Shown here: piece by piece, positions 8,217 through 15,582 of the stretch
How the letters are laid out: each line of letters starts with the position of its first letter
Position numbering within the stretch: the first letter of the stretch is position 1
Origin: Yanshouia hominis
GTDB lineage: Bacteria; Bacillota; Clostridia; Oscillospirales; Ruminococcaceae
Direction of reading: 5' to 3'
DNA: 64,000 nucleotides
NCBI GenBank assembly: GCA_014385025.1
Contig: JACRTB010000008.1
Location: 62,001 to 126,000, forward strand
Notes under the pieces: model-generated
Told to the model about the DNA's origin: nothing
Database searches by the model: none
The model's input: the letters and a program-made list of their open reading frames with translations, nothing else
Made by a program: the position numbers and the translations under genes

Positions 8217-8690
8217 ATGGATCCTATTCTGATGCTTCTGGATAAAAACGCGAGAATGCCGGTGGACGAGATTGCCGCCGCGGTCGGGAAAACTCCCGCG
8301 GAGGTGGAAGAGACGATCGCCGGATATGAGAAGGCAGGCATCATCAAGGGCTATAAGCCGATTGTTGACTGGGAACGCACCGGCCGGCCCTATGTCACCG
8401 CTCAGATTGCGGTTAAGATTGTGCTCAACGGTAAGATGGGCTTTGACGACATTGCGAACCTTCTCGCCAGCTTTGAGGAAGTGGAGACGGTGACCCTGAC
8501 CAGCGGCGCCTATGACATTTCGCTGACCGTTTCGGGCAAGACCTTCCAGGAGGTCGCGATGTTTGTCGCCTCCCGGCTCTCTCCGCTTGAGGGGGTGCAG
8601 TCAACCTCAACCTCCTTCCAGCTCAAAACCTATAAGGAGCGCGGCATCCTTTCGGAGGAGGAGCAGGATATTCGGGAGGTGCGTGTCTGA
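8217..8690 (+). CDS. Lrp/AsnC family transcriptional regulator
   Basis: 157 residues. An N-terminal winged helix-turn-helix (about 1-60: MDPILMLLDKNARMPVDEIA, then a recognition helix) is followed by an Lrp ligand-binding RAM domain (about 65-150). Such regulators respond to amino acids and usually control adjacent amino-acid genes. The stop codon overlaps the ATG of the aminotransferase by one base (TGATG), so the two are translationally coupled and probably functionally linked. AAAGGGAG lies at good distance from the ATG. The effector amino acid is not predictable. Confidence 0.9.
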   Translation: MDPILMLLDKNARMPVDEIAAAVGKTPAEVEETIAGYEKAGIIKGYKPIVDWERTGRPYVTAQIAVKIVLNGKMGFDDIANLLASFEEVETVTLTSGAYDISLTVSGKTFQEVAMFVASRLSPLEGVQSTSTSFQLKTYKERGILSEEEQDIREVRV

Positions 8691-9868
8691 TGGATTACAG
8701 CAGGATACTTTCCCGAACCATTCAGGAAGTGAAGCCTTCGGGCATCCGAAAGTTTTTCGACCTCGCCGCCGAGATGGAAAATGTGATCTCCCTCGGGGTC
8801 GGGGAACCGGATTTTAAGACCCCCTGGCCGGTGCGCCGCGCGGGAATCCGCTCGCTGGAAGAGGGAAGAACCTGGTACACTGCCAACGCCGGCCTTAAAG
8901 AGCTGAAAATTGAGATTTCGCGGTATCTCAAAAGACGTTTTGAGCTTGAATATTCGCCCGACGACGAGATGTTCGTCACCGTCGGCGGCAGCGAAGCGAT
9001 CGATATGTGCATCCGCACGCTGGTCAATCCCGGCGACGAGGTGATGGTTGTCCAGCCCAGTTTCGTTTGCTATGGGCCGATCGCGCAGATGTCGCAGGCG
9101 AAGGTCGTGCCGATCGCCACCAAGGCGGAAAACGGCTTTTCCCTGACCGCACAGGAGCTGCGGGAGGCGATTACGCCGAAGTCGAAGCTCCTGATTCTGC
9201 CGTTTCCCTCCAATCCGACCGGCGGCGTGATGACCCGCGCACAGCTCGAGGAAATTGCGCAGGTGCTGCGCGGCACCGATATCATGGTGCTGTCGGATGA
9301 AATTTACGCCGAGCTGACCTATACCGGCGAGCCCCATGTCTCGCTTGCCTCTCTGCCGGGCATGTGGGAGCGGACCATTGTGGTCAACGGTTTTTCCAAG
9401 GCCTATGCCATGACCGGATGGCGGCTGGGGTATGCCTGCGGTCCGCAGCCGGTGATCTCCCAGATGCTGAAAATGCATCAGTTTGCAATTATGTGCGCTC
9501 CGACCGTCAGCCAGATGGCTGCGGTTGAGGCGATGCGCAGCTGCGATGAGGCGATTCAGGAGATGCGCGACGAATATAACATGCGCCGCCGCCTGATGGT
9601 TGACCGTCTCAACAAAATGGGACTGACCTGCTTCGAACCTCGCGGCGCGTTCTACGTTTTTCCGTCGATCCGCATCACCGGCATGACCAGCGCGGAATTC
9701 TGCGAGGCGCTGCTGCATTCCAAGCGGGTCGCGGTTGTTCCGGGCGACGCTTTCGGCGCCTGCGGCGAGGGCCATGTCCGTATCTCCTATTCCTACTCGA
9801 TGGAGCATCTCACCGAGGCGCTCCATCGGATCGAAGCGTTTTTGAAGGAGCGCGGCATCCATGCCTGA
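8690..9868 (+). CDS. PLP-dependent aminotransferase (class I/II, aspartate-aminotransferase-like)
   Basis: 392 residues of the fold-type I aminotransferase family. The catalytic lysine sits in NGFSKAYAMTGWRLGY; the ISLGVGEPDF substrate segment, PSNPTGG loop, LSDEIYAEL (PLP-ring aspartate) and HVRISYSYS (carboxylate-binding arginine) are all present. It transfers amino groups between an amino acid and 2-oxoglutarate; the substrate cannot be read from sequence. Homologues in Firmicutes are often paired with an Lrp gene exactly as here. It overlaps ispE by 8 bases. Confidence 0.93.
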   Translation: MDYSRILSRTIQEVKPSGIRKFFDLAAEMENVISLGVGEPDFKTPWPVRRAGIRSLEEGRTWYTANAGLKELKIEISRYLKRRFELEYSPDDEMFVTVGGSEAIDMCIRTLVNPGDEVMVVQPSFVCYGPIAQMSQAKVVPIATKAENGFSLTAQELREAITPKSKLLILPFPSNPTGGVMTRAQLEEIAQVLRGTDIMVLSDEIYAELTYTGEPHVSLASLPGMWERTIVVNGFSKAYAMTGWRLGYACGPQPVISQMLKMHQFAIMCAPTVSQMAAVEAMRSCDEAIQEMRDEYNMRRRLMVDRLNKMGLTCFEPRGAFYVFPSIRITGMTSAEFCEALLHSKRVAVVPGDAFGACGEGHVRISYSYSMEHLTEALHRIEAFLKERGIHA

Positions 9869-10775
9869 GCCGGAATGGGCGGGCGGGAGAGTTTCCCTTC
9901 TTGCGCATGGAAAGATCAACCTGACGCTGGCCGTCACCGGGCGGCGGCAGGACGGGTACCATACCCTCTGCGGAGTAATGCAGAGCATCGGGCTTGGCAA
10001 CAGGCTGACCCTGGCCGCGTCCCCCCGTAATTCGGGGAAGCCTGCCGTTTCGCTGAGCTGCGACGACCTGCGGCTTCCCACCGACCGGCGGAATACCGCC
10101 GCGAAGGCTGCTTTTGCCTTTTTGGAGGAGGCCGAACTGCAAGCACAGGCACATCTCTCTGTTTTTGTTGAAAAGCGGATTCCCTATCAGGCGGGGCTGG
10201 GTTCGGCCTCGGCGGATGCGGCCGGGGTGCTCGCCGGAGCAAACGCCCTGTTTGGAAAGCCGCTTTCGCGGGAGCGGCTGCTTTCTCTCGCCGCATCGGT
10301 GGGGGCCGACGTGCCGTTCTGTCTGACCGGCGGAACCCAGCGCGCCGAGGGAATCGGGGAAATCCTTACCCCTCTTTCCGCTCTGCCCGCCTGTGCCCTG
10401 CTGATCGCCAAGCCGCCGGAGGGGGTTTCCACCCCCGAGGCCTACGCGCGTTTCGATGCGCTCCCCCATCCCGACCGGCCGGACTGTGCGGCGCTTGAGG
10501 CTGCTCTCGCGGCCGGGAATCTTGCGGAGGCCGCATCCGCCTGCGGCAACGCCTTTGAACAGTGCTGCACGGTTCCTGCGGTGGGAATGCTCAATACCGC
10601 CATGCGGGAGGCGGGGGCGCTCGGCGGCGCGATGAGCGGTTCGGGAACGGCGGTTTTCGGTATTTTTCCAAACCGGCCGGCCGCCTGCGCCGCGAAAGAG
10701 CGGCTTGCCCCCCGGTTTGCGGGCTGCCGGTTCTTTGTGACCGAACCGAAACAAAGCGGGGTCACATTTGCATAA
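9861..10775 (+). CDS. ispE: 4-diphosphocytidyl-2-C-methyl-D-erythritol kinase IspE
   Basis: 304 residues of the GHMP kinase family. It phosphorylates CDP-methylerythritol in the non-mevalonate isoprenoid pathway. Motif 1 HGKINLTLAV (residues 16-25), the DGYHTL segment, motif 2 AGLGSASADAAG (glycine-rich ATP loop) and motif 3 GGAMSGSGTAVFGIF are visible. It is third in an operon with the Lrp regulator and aminotransferase and overlaps the latter by 8 bases. Length and motifs are normal; the GLG-S-A-S-ADAA loop replaces the more common GLGGGSSDAA but keeps the pattern. Confidence 0.93.
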   Translation: MPEPEWAGGRVSLLAHGKINLTLAVTGRRQDGYHTLCGVMQSIGLGNRLTLAASPRNSGKPAVSLSCDDLRLPTDRRNTAAKAAFAFLEEAELQAQAHLSVFVEKRIPYQAGLGSASADAAGVLAGANALFGKPLSRERLLSLAASVGADVPFCLTGGTQRAEGIGEILTPLSALPACALLIAKPPEGVSTPEAYARFDALPHPDRPDCAALEAALAAGNLAEAASACGNAFEQCCTVPAVGMLNTAMREAGALGGAMSGSGTAVFGIFPNRPAACAAKERLAPRFAGCRFFVTEPKQSGVTFA

Positions 10776-10781
10776 AACAGT

Positions 10782-10831
10782 AAAAACCTGCCAATTCTGA
10801 AGATACCAATCGACAGAAGAGGCAGGTTTTT
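10782..10831 (+). terminator. Hairpin between ispE and spoIIR
   Basis: 11-bp stem AAAAACCTGCC (10782-10792) / GGCAGGTTTTT (10821-10831) with a 28-base loop and terminal U run. Its 3' arm ends 3 bases before the spoIIR ATG, so it covers the spoIIR ribosome-binding region. Confidence 0.6.
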
Positions 10832-10834
10832 TGA

Positions 10835-11530
10835 ATGGATGGCAAACGACAGAAAGATTCCCGGTTTCGTTCCGACGCCATTTCTTTGGCGATGGCGGCC
10901 GTATTGATTCTTTTGCTTTCGCTGACCGCCGCCGCCCGTTTTTTTGACCGGTGCGAGCGGGTGCGCGGCGAAACGCTGCGTCTGCATATTGTGGCCAACT
11001 CCGATACGGAGGAGGACCAGCGGCATAAACTGCTGGTGCGCGACGCACTGCTTGAAGAATATTCCGGACTGCTCGGCAAGGCCGAGAGCGCGGGGGCGGC
11101 GGAGCGCTTTGCGCACTTCCTTCTCGAGGACATCCGCCGCACTGCGGAAAAGACGCTTCGGGAAGCGGATGACGAACACCCGGTGGAGGTGAGCCTCACC
11201 GGGATGTATTTCGATACCCGCACCTATGAGGACGGAATCACCCTGCCGGCCGGAGAATACGCCGCGCTGCGGGTAGTGATCGGAGAGGGCGGCGGTCACA
11301 ACTGGTGGTGTGTCATGTATCCGCCGCTCTGCCTCCCGGCCGCCGCGGCCGGTCAGGGCGGGGAGGCCCGGCAGCGGATTGAGTCGCTTTCGGCCTCGCC
11401 GGGGTATGAGGCGCGGTTCGCGGTAGTCGAATGGGCCGAGCGGCTGCGGGAGCATTTTGCGGAGAAGAAGGCTGTCTCCGGCGGAGAGCAAAAGAAACAT
11501 GCCGGGGAGGACATGACAAAAAACGTATAG
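10835..11530 (+). CDS. spoIIR: Stage II sporulation protein R
   Basis: 231 residues. SpoIIR is made in the forespore under sigma-F and crosses into the intermembrane space to trigger SpoIIGA cleavage of pro-sigma-E in the mother cell. Here: one N-terminal membrane/signal segment (about 15-36), then the conserved LRLHIVANSDTEEDQ, a middle domain with PAGEYAALRVVIGEG, and the family signature HNWWCVMYPPLCL. The C-terminal 50 residues are charged and variable. The ATG follows a weak AGAGGC site that lies in the 3' arm of the upstream hairpin. No clear sigma-F promoter was found by eye. Confidence 0.92.
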   Translation: MDGKRQKDSRFRSDAISLAMAAVLILLLSLTAAARFFDRCERVRGETLRLHIVANSDTEEDQRHKLLVRDALLEEYSGLLGKAESAGAAERFAHFLLEDIRRTAEKTLREADDEHPVEVSLTGMYFDTRTYEDGITLPAGEYAALRVVIGEGGGHNWWCVMYPPLCLPAAAAGQGGEARQRIESLSASPGYEARFAVVEWAERLREHFAEKKAVSGGEQKKHAGEDMTKNV

Positions 11531-11866
11531 CGGAACCACTTTTCCATTGGGAAGGAAAACTCTCTGCTCTGCCGGTGGAGATATGGCAGGAACTCGCAGC
11601 AAAATTATATTTTCGTTGGGAGAGGAAGCCGCCGGCTCCGCCGGGGAAGGAGCCCCATAAAATTTTTGCTTCAAGTTTCGGGCGAGGCGAACCGCTGCCA
11701 GCGGATTTCCAGCGACAGAAATCTGCCGCTGAAACAACAGCCGCCCGTTTAGGAGCTGCGCACCGAGTGATGCGGCGAAATGAATTCGGTGCGTCGCAAG
11801 ACGCTTGCGGCAATAAGCCCTGACAGAGCTGACTCAAGCCGCCGGCTTGATCGGCGGCCGCGACTC
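11531..11866. other. Intergenic stretch without a supported gene
   Basis: Between spoIIR and the aldo/keto reductase leader. A plus-strand frame to 11823 stays open but has no ribosome site or domain. Short GC-rich inverted repeats occur near 11830-11860 (GCCGCCGGC and similar). Nothing else is recognised. Confidence 0.5.
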
Positions 11867-11896
11867 TTTACAGGGCTTGACGAGAAATGATAAAAT
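11867..11896 (+). promoter_or_regulatory. Putative promoter of the aldo/keto reductase leader
   Basis: TTTACA (11867-11872), 18-base spacer, TAAAAT (11891-11896). Start point would be about 11903. Confidence 0.45.
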
Positions 11897-11902
11897 ATAA
11901 AA

Positions 11903-11990
11903 ATGGAAAGCGCCTTGGCGCCGGTTGAATCTTTTGAACCGCCGTCCAGAAAGGCAGGTGAGGCGGGAAGCGTCGGCGCTTCCCGCTTTT
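11903..11990 (+). ncRNA. Short leader RNA or sRNA ending in a terminator
   Basis: From the putative start point the RNA can form a small GCGCC/GGCGC hairpin, a CGGTT/GAACCG-type hairpin and then a 10-bp terminator GCGGGAAGCG (11963-11972) / 11977-11986 with TCGG loop and UUUU. It ends 78 bases before the aldo/keto reductase start. No known riboswitch class is recognised. Confidence 0.45.
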
Positions 11991-12067
11991 TCTTATCAAA
12001 AGACTTGCGTTATCGCCGCGCAACGGATAAACTGAAAGAAAGCAGGACAAACGAGAGGAGATTACCG

Positions 12068-12967
12068 ATGGAACGAGTCGCGATTGCCGAGGGACTGAGC
12101 TTTTCCCGCTTTGTCGCAGGGATGCTCCATCTTCCGGATTTTGGAGACACCGACGCGGCCAGAGCGCGTCGGATTGAGGAATTGATTGAAATGGGGGTCA
12201 CAACCTTCGACCACGCGGATTATTACGCCGATTACGAGGCGGAGAAGGCGTTCGGACGGTTCCTCGCCTCCCGGCCGGGAGTCCGCGGCCGAATCGAGCT
12301 GGTGACAAAATGTGGGAACATCAGCATCCAGAACGAGGCGGGGGAGACGGTGGCGCGCCGCTATGACACCAGCTATGAGCACATCCTCGCTTCGGTGGAA
12401 GGCTCGCTCAAACGGCTGCAAACCGACTGCATCGATCTGTTTCTTCTGCATCGGATTGACCATCTGGCCGATCCGCGCGGGATTGCACAGGCGTTCAGCG
12501 AACTGCGCCAGCAGGGAAAGGTGCGCTATTTCGGCGTTTCCAACTATCAGCCGGTGCACCTTGAGATGCTGCGCGCTTTCTGGCCGGAGCTCGTCGTCGA
12601 TCAGCTTCGTTTCTCTCCTTATGATCTGGAAAACTTTGAGAATGGAAGCGCTTTTTACGCGATGCAGCATGGGATTCGGCTGATGGCTTACTCCCCGGTG
12701 TCGAAAGGAAAAATCTTTTGGGAGCAGAGCGAGAAGGCCCAGCGGCTGCGCGCCGCACTTGAACGGGTGCGAGCCGAGCTGGGAGCGCCCTCGCTCGATA
12801 CGGTCTGCTACTCATTTTTGCTGCGTCATCCCGCGCGGCTGATGCCGATTGTCGGAACAACCAATCCGGAGCGTATGCGCTCGGCGCTTGCAGCGGCCTC
12901 CTACCCCATGAGCAACCCCCAGTGGTATTCGATTTACGAAAGCAGCCGGGGAATGCTGATGCCCTGA
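12068..12967 (+). CDS. Aldo/keto reductase (YdhF-like)
   Basis: 299 residues, TIM-barrel NADPH-dependent oxidoreductase. The catalytic tetrad is visible: D in TTFDHADYYADYE, Y in the same segment, K in ELVTKCGN and H in LFLLHRIDHL. The C-terminal cofactor region reads PIVGTTNPERM. It belongs to the group acting on small carbonyl compounds; the substrate is unknown. The start ATG at 12068 has GAGAGGAG 7 bases upstream; the frame extends to 11903, but that extension runs through an intrinsic terminator and is unlikely to be translated. A terminator follows at 12979-12998. Confidence 0.9.
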   Translation: MERVAIAEGLSFSRFVAGMLHLPDFGDTDAARARRIEELIEMGVTTFDHADYYADYEAEKAFGRFLASRPGVRGRIELVTKCGNISIQNEAGETVARRYDTSYEHILASVEGSLKRLQTDCIDLFLLHRIDHLADPRGIAQAFSELRQQGKVRYFGVSNYQPVHLEMLRAFWPELVVDQLRFSPYDLENFENGSAFYAMQHGIRLMAYSPVSKGKIFWEQSEKAQRLRAALERVRAELGAPSLDTVCYSFLLRHPARLMPIVGTTNPERMRSALAAASYPMSNPQWYSIYESSRGMLMP

Positions 12968-12978
12968 ATATAATCCGG

Positions 12979-12998
12979 AGCCGCCATCGGCGGCTTTT
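12979..12998 (+). terminator. Terminator after the aldo/keto reductase
   Basis: 7-bp stem AGCCGCC (12979-12985) / GGCGGCT (12989-12995) with ATC loop and a short U run. Confidence 0.6.
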
Positions 12999-13166
12999 GG
13001 CAATGGGAAGGAACGGTGAAATGCCGTATGGCCTGCCGCTCGAAAATCACTGGGCGCTCGTTTTGCCGCATCCATTTTCGATCGGAACTTGCACAGGATG
13101 TTGTTCCCGCTTATATTTGAAAACGGGAGATCCCGAAAAAGTGAAATGAAATAGGGAGGAATTAAA

Positions 13167-13712
13167 ATGGATTGGAAGGATTTATTAAAAAGACGGGAGA
13201 GCTGCCGCGTTTATCGGGATCAGCCGGTTCCGCGCACAGTGCTCGACGAGCTGGTGAAAGAGGCTCTCCAGTCGCCCAGCGGCTGCAACGCGCAGCCATG
13301 GCGCTTTCTTATAGTGGACGATCCGCAGGCGAAGAAAAGGCTGGTTGAGGCGCTTGACGACGACGGGCTGACCGGATGCCCCTGGGGAGACACAGTCCCG
13401 GCCTTTATCGTCATCAGTGAGCTGAAAGCCACTCTCAAGCCGAAGGTTGCGGAACGGTACGATTCGCAGAAGTTTGCCCAGATGGATATCGGCATGGCGG
13501 CCATGACCATCTGCTATGCGGCGGCCGATATGGGGCTTGGAAGCTGCATGATCGGAACATTCCATGAAAAGAAACTCCGCGAGGCGCTCGGAATCCCGGA
13601 TGAGGCGAAGCCCCGCCTGATTATTACACTGGGCTATGACGGAGTGGGACATCCGCCGCGCGCAAAAATCCGCAGGACCTTTGCAGAGGCGTGCGGTCAC
13701 AATCATTGGTAA
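13167..13712 (+). CDS. Nitroreductase family protein
   Basis: 181 residues, FMN-dependent nitroreductase fold. The N-terminal FMN-phosphate signature RRESCRVY, the SPSGCNAQPWRFLIV loop and the C-terminal glycine-rich GLGSCMIG are typical. Members reduce quinones, nitro groups or flavins with NAD(P)H; the physiological substrate is not predictable. GGGAGG precedes the ATG by 7 bases. The gene stands alone and is followed by a 16-bp hairpin. Confidence 0.9.
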   Translation: MDWKDLLKRRESCRVYRDQPVPRTVLDELVKEALQSPSGCNAQPWRFLIVDDPQAKKRLVEALDDDGLTGCPWGDTVPAFIVISELKATLKPKVAERYDSQKFAQMDIGMAAMTICYAAADMGLGSCMIGTFHEKKLREALGIPDEAKPRLIITLGYDGVGHPPRAKIRRTFAEACGHNHW

Positions 13713-13721
13713 GATATCGGA

Positions 13722-13765
13722 AGACAAACAGCGGCAGGGCGTGAAAGCTCTGCCGCTGTTTGTCT
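13722..13765 (+). terminator. 16-bp hairpin after the nitroreductase
   Basis: Perfect stem AGACAAACAGCGGCAG (13722-13737) / 13750-13765, 12-base loop. The 3' arm itself is U-rich (TGTTTGTCT). Confidence 0.7.
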
Positions 13766-13792
13766 CAAGTAATGGAAATATTAAAATTTATG

Positions 13793-13821
13793 TTGCATAA
13801 TAAGTAACTTTGTGATATAAT
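13793..13821 (+). promoter_or_regulatory. Promoter of the orphan sigma-like gene, flanked by an inverted repeat
   Basis: TTGCAT (13793-13798), 17-base spacer, TATAAT (13816-13821). TGTTGC (13791-13796) and GCAACA (13823-13828) form an inverted repeat bracketing the promoter, a possible operator. Confidence 0.65.
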
Positions 13822-13863
13822 ACGCAACAAAGGACGGCGCTCTGAAGGAGGGAGGCAGATTTG

Positions 13864-14298
13864 ATGTCCAGTCAGGAGAAGAAGAACTTTTTAATGCGCT
13901 ACCGGGACTGCGAGAGGGAGATCGTCCGACTCGAGGAGGAAATCGCGCGCTGGCAGTCCCGCGCAGAGCGTATCACCGCCGGTTACAGTCCGACGCCGGG
14001 CGCGCATGGAGAGACGCGCGATCGGGTTCAGGAGGCGGTTTGTGAAATGGCTGAGCTGCGAGGAGCGCTTTATGACCGGCTTCTTGATGCGGCGGCGGTG
14101 CGCCGCGAAATTGAACGGGCGATTGCTTCGCTGGGTGAGGAGCGGCTTCGTCTGCTGCTGGAATACCGCTATATCGATGGCCTGACGCTGGAGGCGGCCG
14201 CGGAGCGGATGCACTACAGCTGGCGGCAGGCTGCGAATCTGCACAGGCAGGCGTTGTCGGAACTTGAACTTGAACCGCTGCCGCGGCGGGCGTCCTGA
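13864..14298 (+). CDS. Phage-type sigma-70 region 4-like protein (DUF1492-like)
   Basis: 144 residues. The N-terminal half is a charged coiled coil (about 1-95: repeated Glu/Arg heptads around RDCEREIVRLEEEIARWQSR). The C-terminal part is a sigma region 4-type helix-turn-helix (LLEYRYIDGLTLEAAAERMH, then YSWRQAANLHRQALSELE). This is the architecture of late-gene activators in Firmicute prophages (ArpU/RinA/DUF1492 groups), usually next to terminase genes. Here no other phage gene is present, so it is either a prophage relic or has been domesticated. It has its own good promoter and a GGAGGG ribosome site; TTG at 13861 is an alternative start. Function is inferred from the fold only. Confidence 0.7.
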   Translation: MSSQEKKNFLMRYRDCEREIVRLEEEIARWQSRAERITAGYSPTPGAHGETRDRVQEAVCEMAELRGALYDRLLDAAAVRREIERAIASLGEERLRLLLEYRYIDGLTLEAAAERMHYSWRQAANLHRQALSELELEPLPRRAS

Positions 14299-14368
14299 AT
14301 GGGACGATATCGAAAGCGGGCGGAGGCCCGGACACAGAAAGCCGCTTTCTTGAAAATAAACCCCCGCA

Positions 14369-15004
14369 TCAGTTTTTCTTAATGAAATAATCTTTTTCGA
14401 CTGCTAAGTCGATCGTCAATGCAGCCGCAATATATGCAGTCAAAATTACGCATTCCAGCACCAGCGCCGAATATGGACGGGGATAATAACTCATACAAAC
14501 CATGATCAAAAGCCTAATCGGAAAGTAGGAACCTAACCATGCGGAGATTTTATAAAAATTTTTTCTGAAATGAATGACCCTTTCGGATGAATTTCCCACC
14601 CTTTTTTGAAAGGCATATTCAAATCCGCCGATTGCTGCCACAAAAGGAATAAAGCTCATTACACCGAAGAAAACATTTTGCAGGATAAACACGCACATGA
14701 ACTGCATGATGAGCACCATGACTTCCAGCGTGACCAGATAAATGAGAATCTGTCTGCTGTGATCCTCCCGGACTTTTTTGACATTTGGAAGGTCGTTGTC
14801 GCTGCTATCATCATCGTTTAACAAATAGTCGGCAGTAACGCCGAACAGTTTGCTGATCTGCAAAATATTATTTGCATCAGGCTGCGCCGACCCCAATTCC
14901 CAGCGGGAGACCGTCTGCCTTGAAACATTTAGTTTTTCCGCCAGCTCTTCCTGTGACATTCCTCCCCGCTTTCGAAGCGTAAGAATTTTATCCGATAATT
15001 TCAC
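14369..15004 (-). CDS. XRE-family helix-turn-helix regulator with a membrane domain
   Basis: 211 residues. N-terminal Cro/CI-type HTH (about 1-60: LRKRGGMSQEELAEKLNVSR and QTVSRWELGSAQP), a short acidic linker, then four hydrophobic segments (about 95-205) that should anchor it in the membrane. Membrane-bound XRE regulators of this type occur widely in Firmicutes; targets are unknown. A GTG start at 15004 is chosen because AAGGAGG lies 7 bases upstream; the frame is open further but without a site. Base composition is clearly more AT-rich than the neighbours, suggesting recent acquisition. A 31-bp palindrome in its promoter region may be its own operator. Confidence 0.85.
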   Translation of the reverse strand: MKLSDKILTLRKRGGMSQEELAEKLNVSRQTVSRWELGSAQPDANNILQISKLFGVTADYLLNDDDSSDNDLPNVKKVREDHSRQILIYLVTLEVMVLIMQFMCVFILQNVFFGVMSFIPFVAAIGGFEYAFQKRVGNSSERVIHFRKNFYKISAWLGSYFPIRLLIMVCMSYYPRPYSALVLECVILTAYIAAALTIDLAVEKDYFIKKN

Positions 15005-15065
15005 GGTAAAACCTCCTTGCTTTTGTAATTCCATGGTAGAAAAAAACTCGGCCGATACCACCGCG

Positions 15066-15096
15066 GGAACGTTACATTTGCGCAACAAGACGTTCC
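15066..15096 (-). promoter_or_regulatory. 31-bp palindrome upstream of the XRE gene
   Basis: GGAACGT (15066-15072) and ACGTTCC (15090-15096) flank a self-complementary TTGCGCAA (15078-15085). It lies 62-92 bases before the GTG start; a dimeric HTH regulator could bind here. Confidence 0.5.
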
Positions 15097-15163
15097 GTTC
15101 TGCACAAACGATGGGAATGTCTATATGATATCACAGCAAAGCCGCTTTTTCATTATAAAAACG

Positions 15164-15183
15164 GGCGGCCGGAAGGCCGCCCA
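15164..15183. terminator. GC-rich hairpin between XRE gene and repeat region
   Basis: GGGCGGCC / GGCCGCCC with GGAA loop; weak flanking T content. It may stop transcription from the right. Confidence 0.45.
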
Positions 15184-15369
15184 GGCAATATGGCATTTCA
15201 AAGAGAAACATATTCGATAGATCGGAAGGTGGATAAACTGCTGCTAAGATCCTTCGAGATTTCCAACGCTGCCTTTTTGCGAAAACTTGGAAGACTGAAC
15301 TTTATTAAAACGTGAGAACCGAACAAAGCGCGTGAAAACTCTCATGATGCGTAATATGCGGCCTGAATG

Positions 15370-15571
15370 CTGCCGAAACCAGCTCGGGCCGCATAGGATC
15401 AGCGCCGGGAGCAGTGTAAAACGCAGGCAGATCAGAGTGACCAAGTTCACCGCCGGTTGAGGACAGCGTAAGGGCGCGGGCAGTTCGGATCGCACAAGAT
15501 TGGCTTTGGGAACAGGGTAAGAACGCGGGCGGCTCGGGCCGCACAAGATTGGCTCTGGAAACAGCGTAAAA
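15370..15571. repeat. Diverged tandem repeat, about 50-bp unit, four copies
   Basis: Four units of about 49-52 bp, each with the plan (plus strand) GCGGGC..CTCGG..CGCA..AGATTGGCTCTGG..ACAGCGTAA. The last two (about 15474-15522 and 15523-15571) are closest, both containing CGCACAAGATTGGCT; the first two (from 15370 and 15422) are degenerate. Unit length is not a multiple of three and there is no sensible reading frame. Confidence 0.75.
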
Positions 15572-15582
15572 AGTGAAGGTGG

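Noticed and set aside
8630-11048. Overlapping long minus-strand frames opposite the aminotransferase and ispE
   Set aside because: Shadows of coding genes on the plus strand.
11903-12067. N-terminal extension of the aldo/keto reductase
   Set aside because: It would translate through an intrinsic terminator; the ATG at 12068 has a good ribosome site and matches family length.
13864-14298. Intact prophage around the sigma-like gene
   Set aside because: No integrase, terminase, portal or lysis genes nearby; only this single gene is phage-like.
15244-15546. Minus-strand frame through the tandem repeat
   Set aside because: The repeat unit is not a multiple of three and the frame has no ribosome site.
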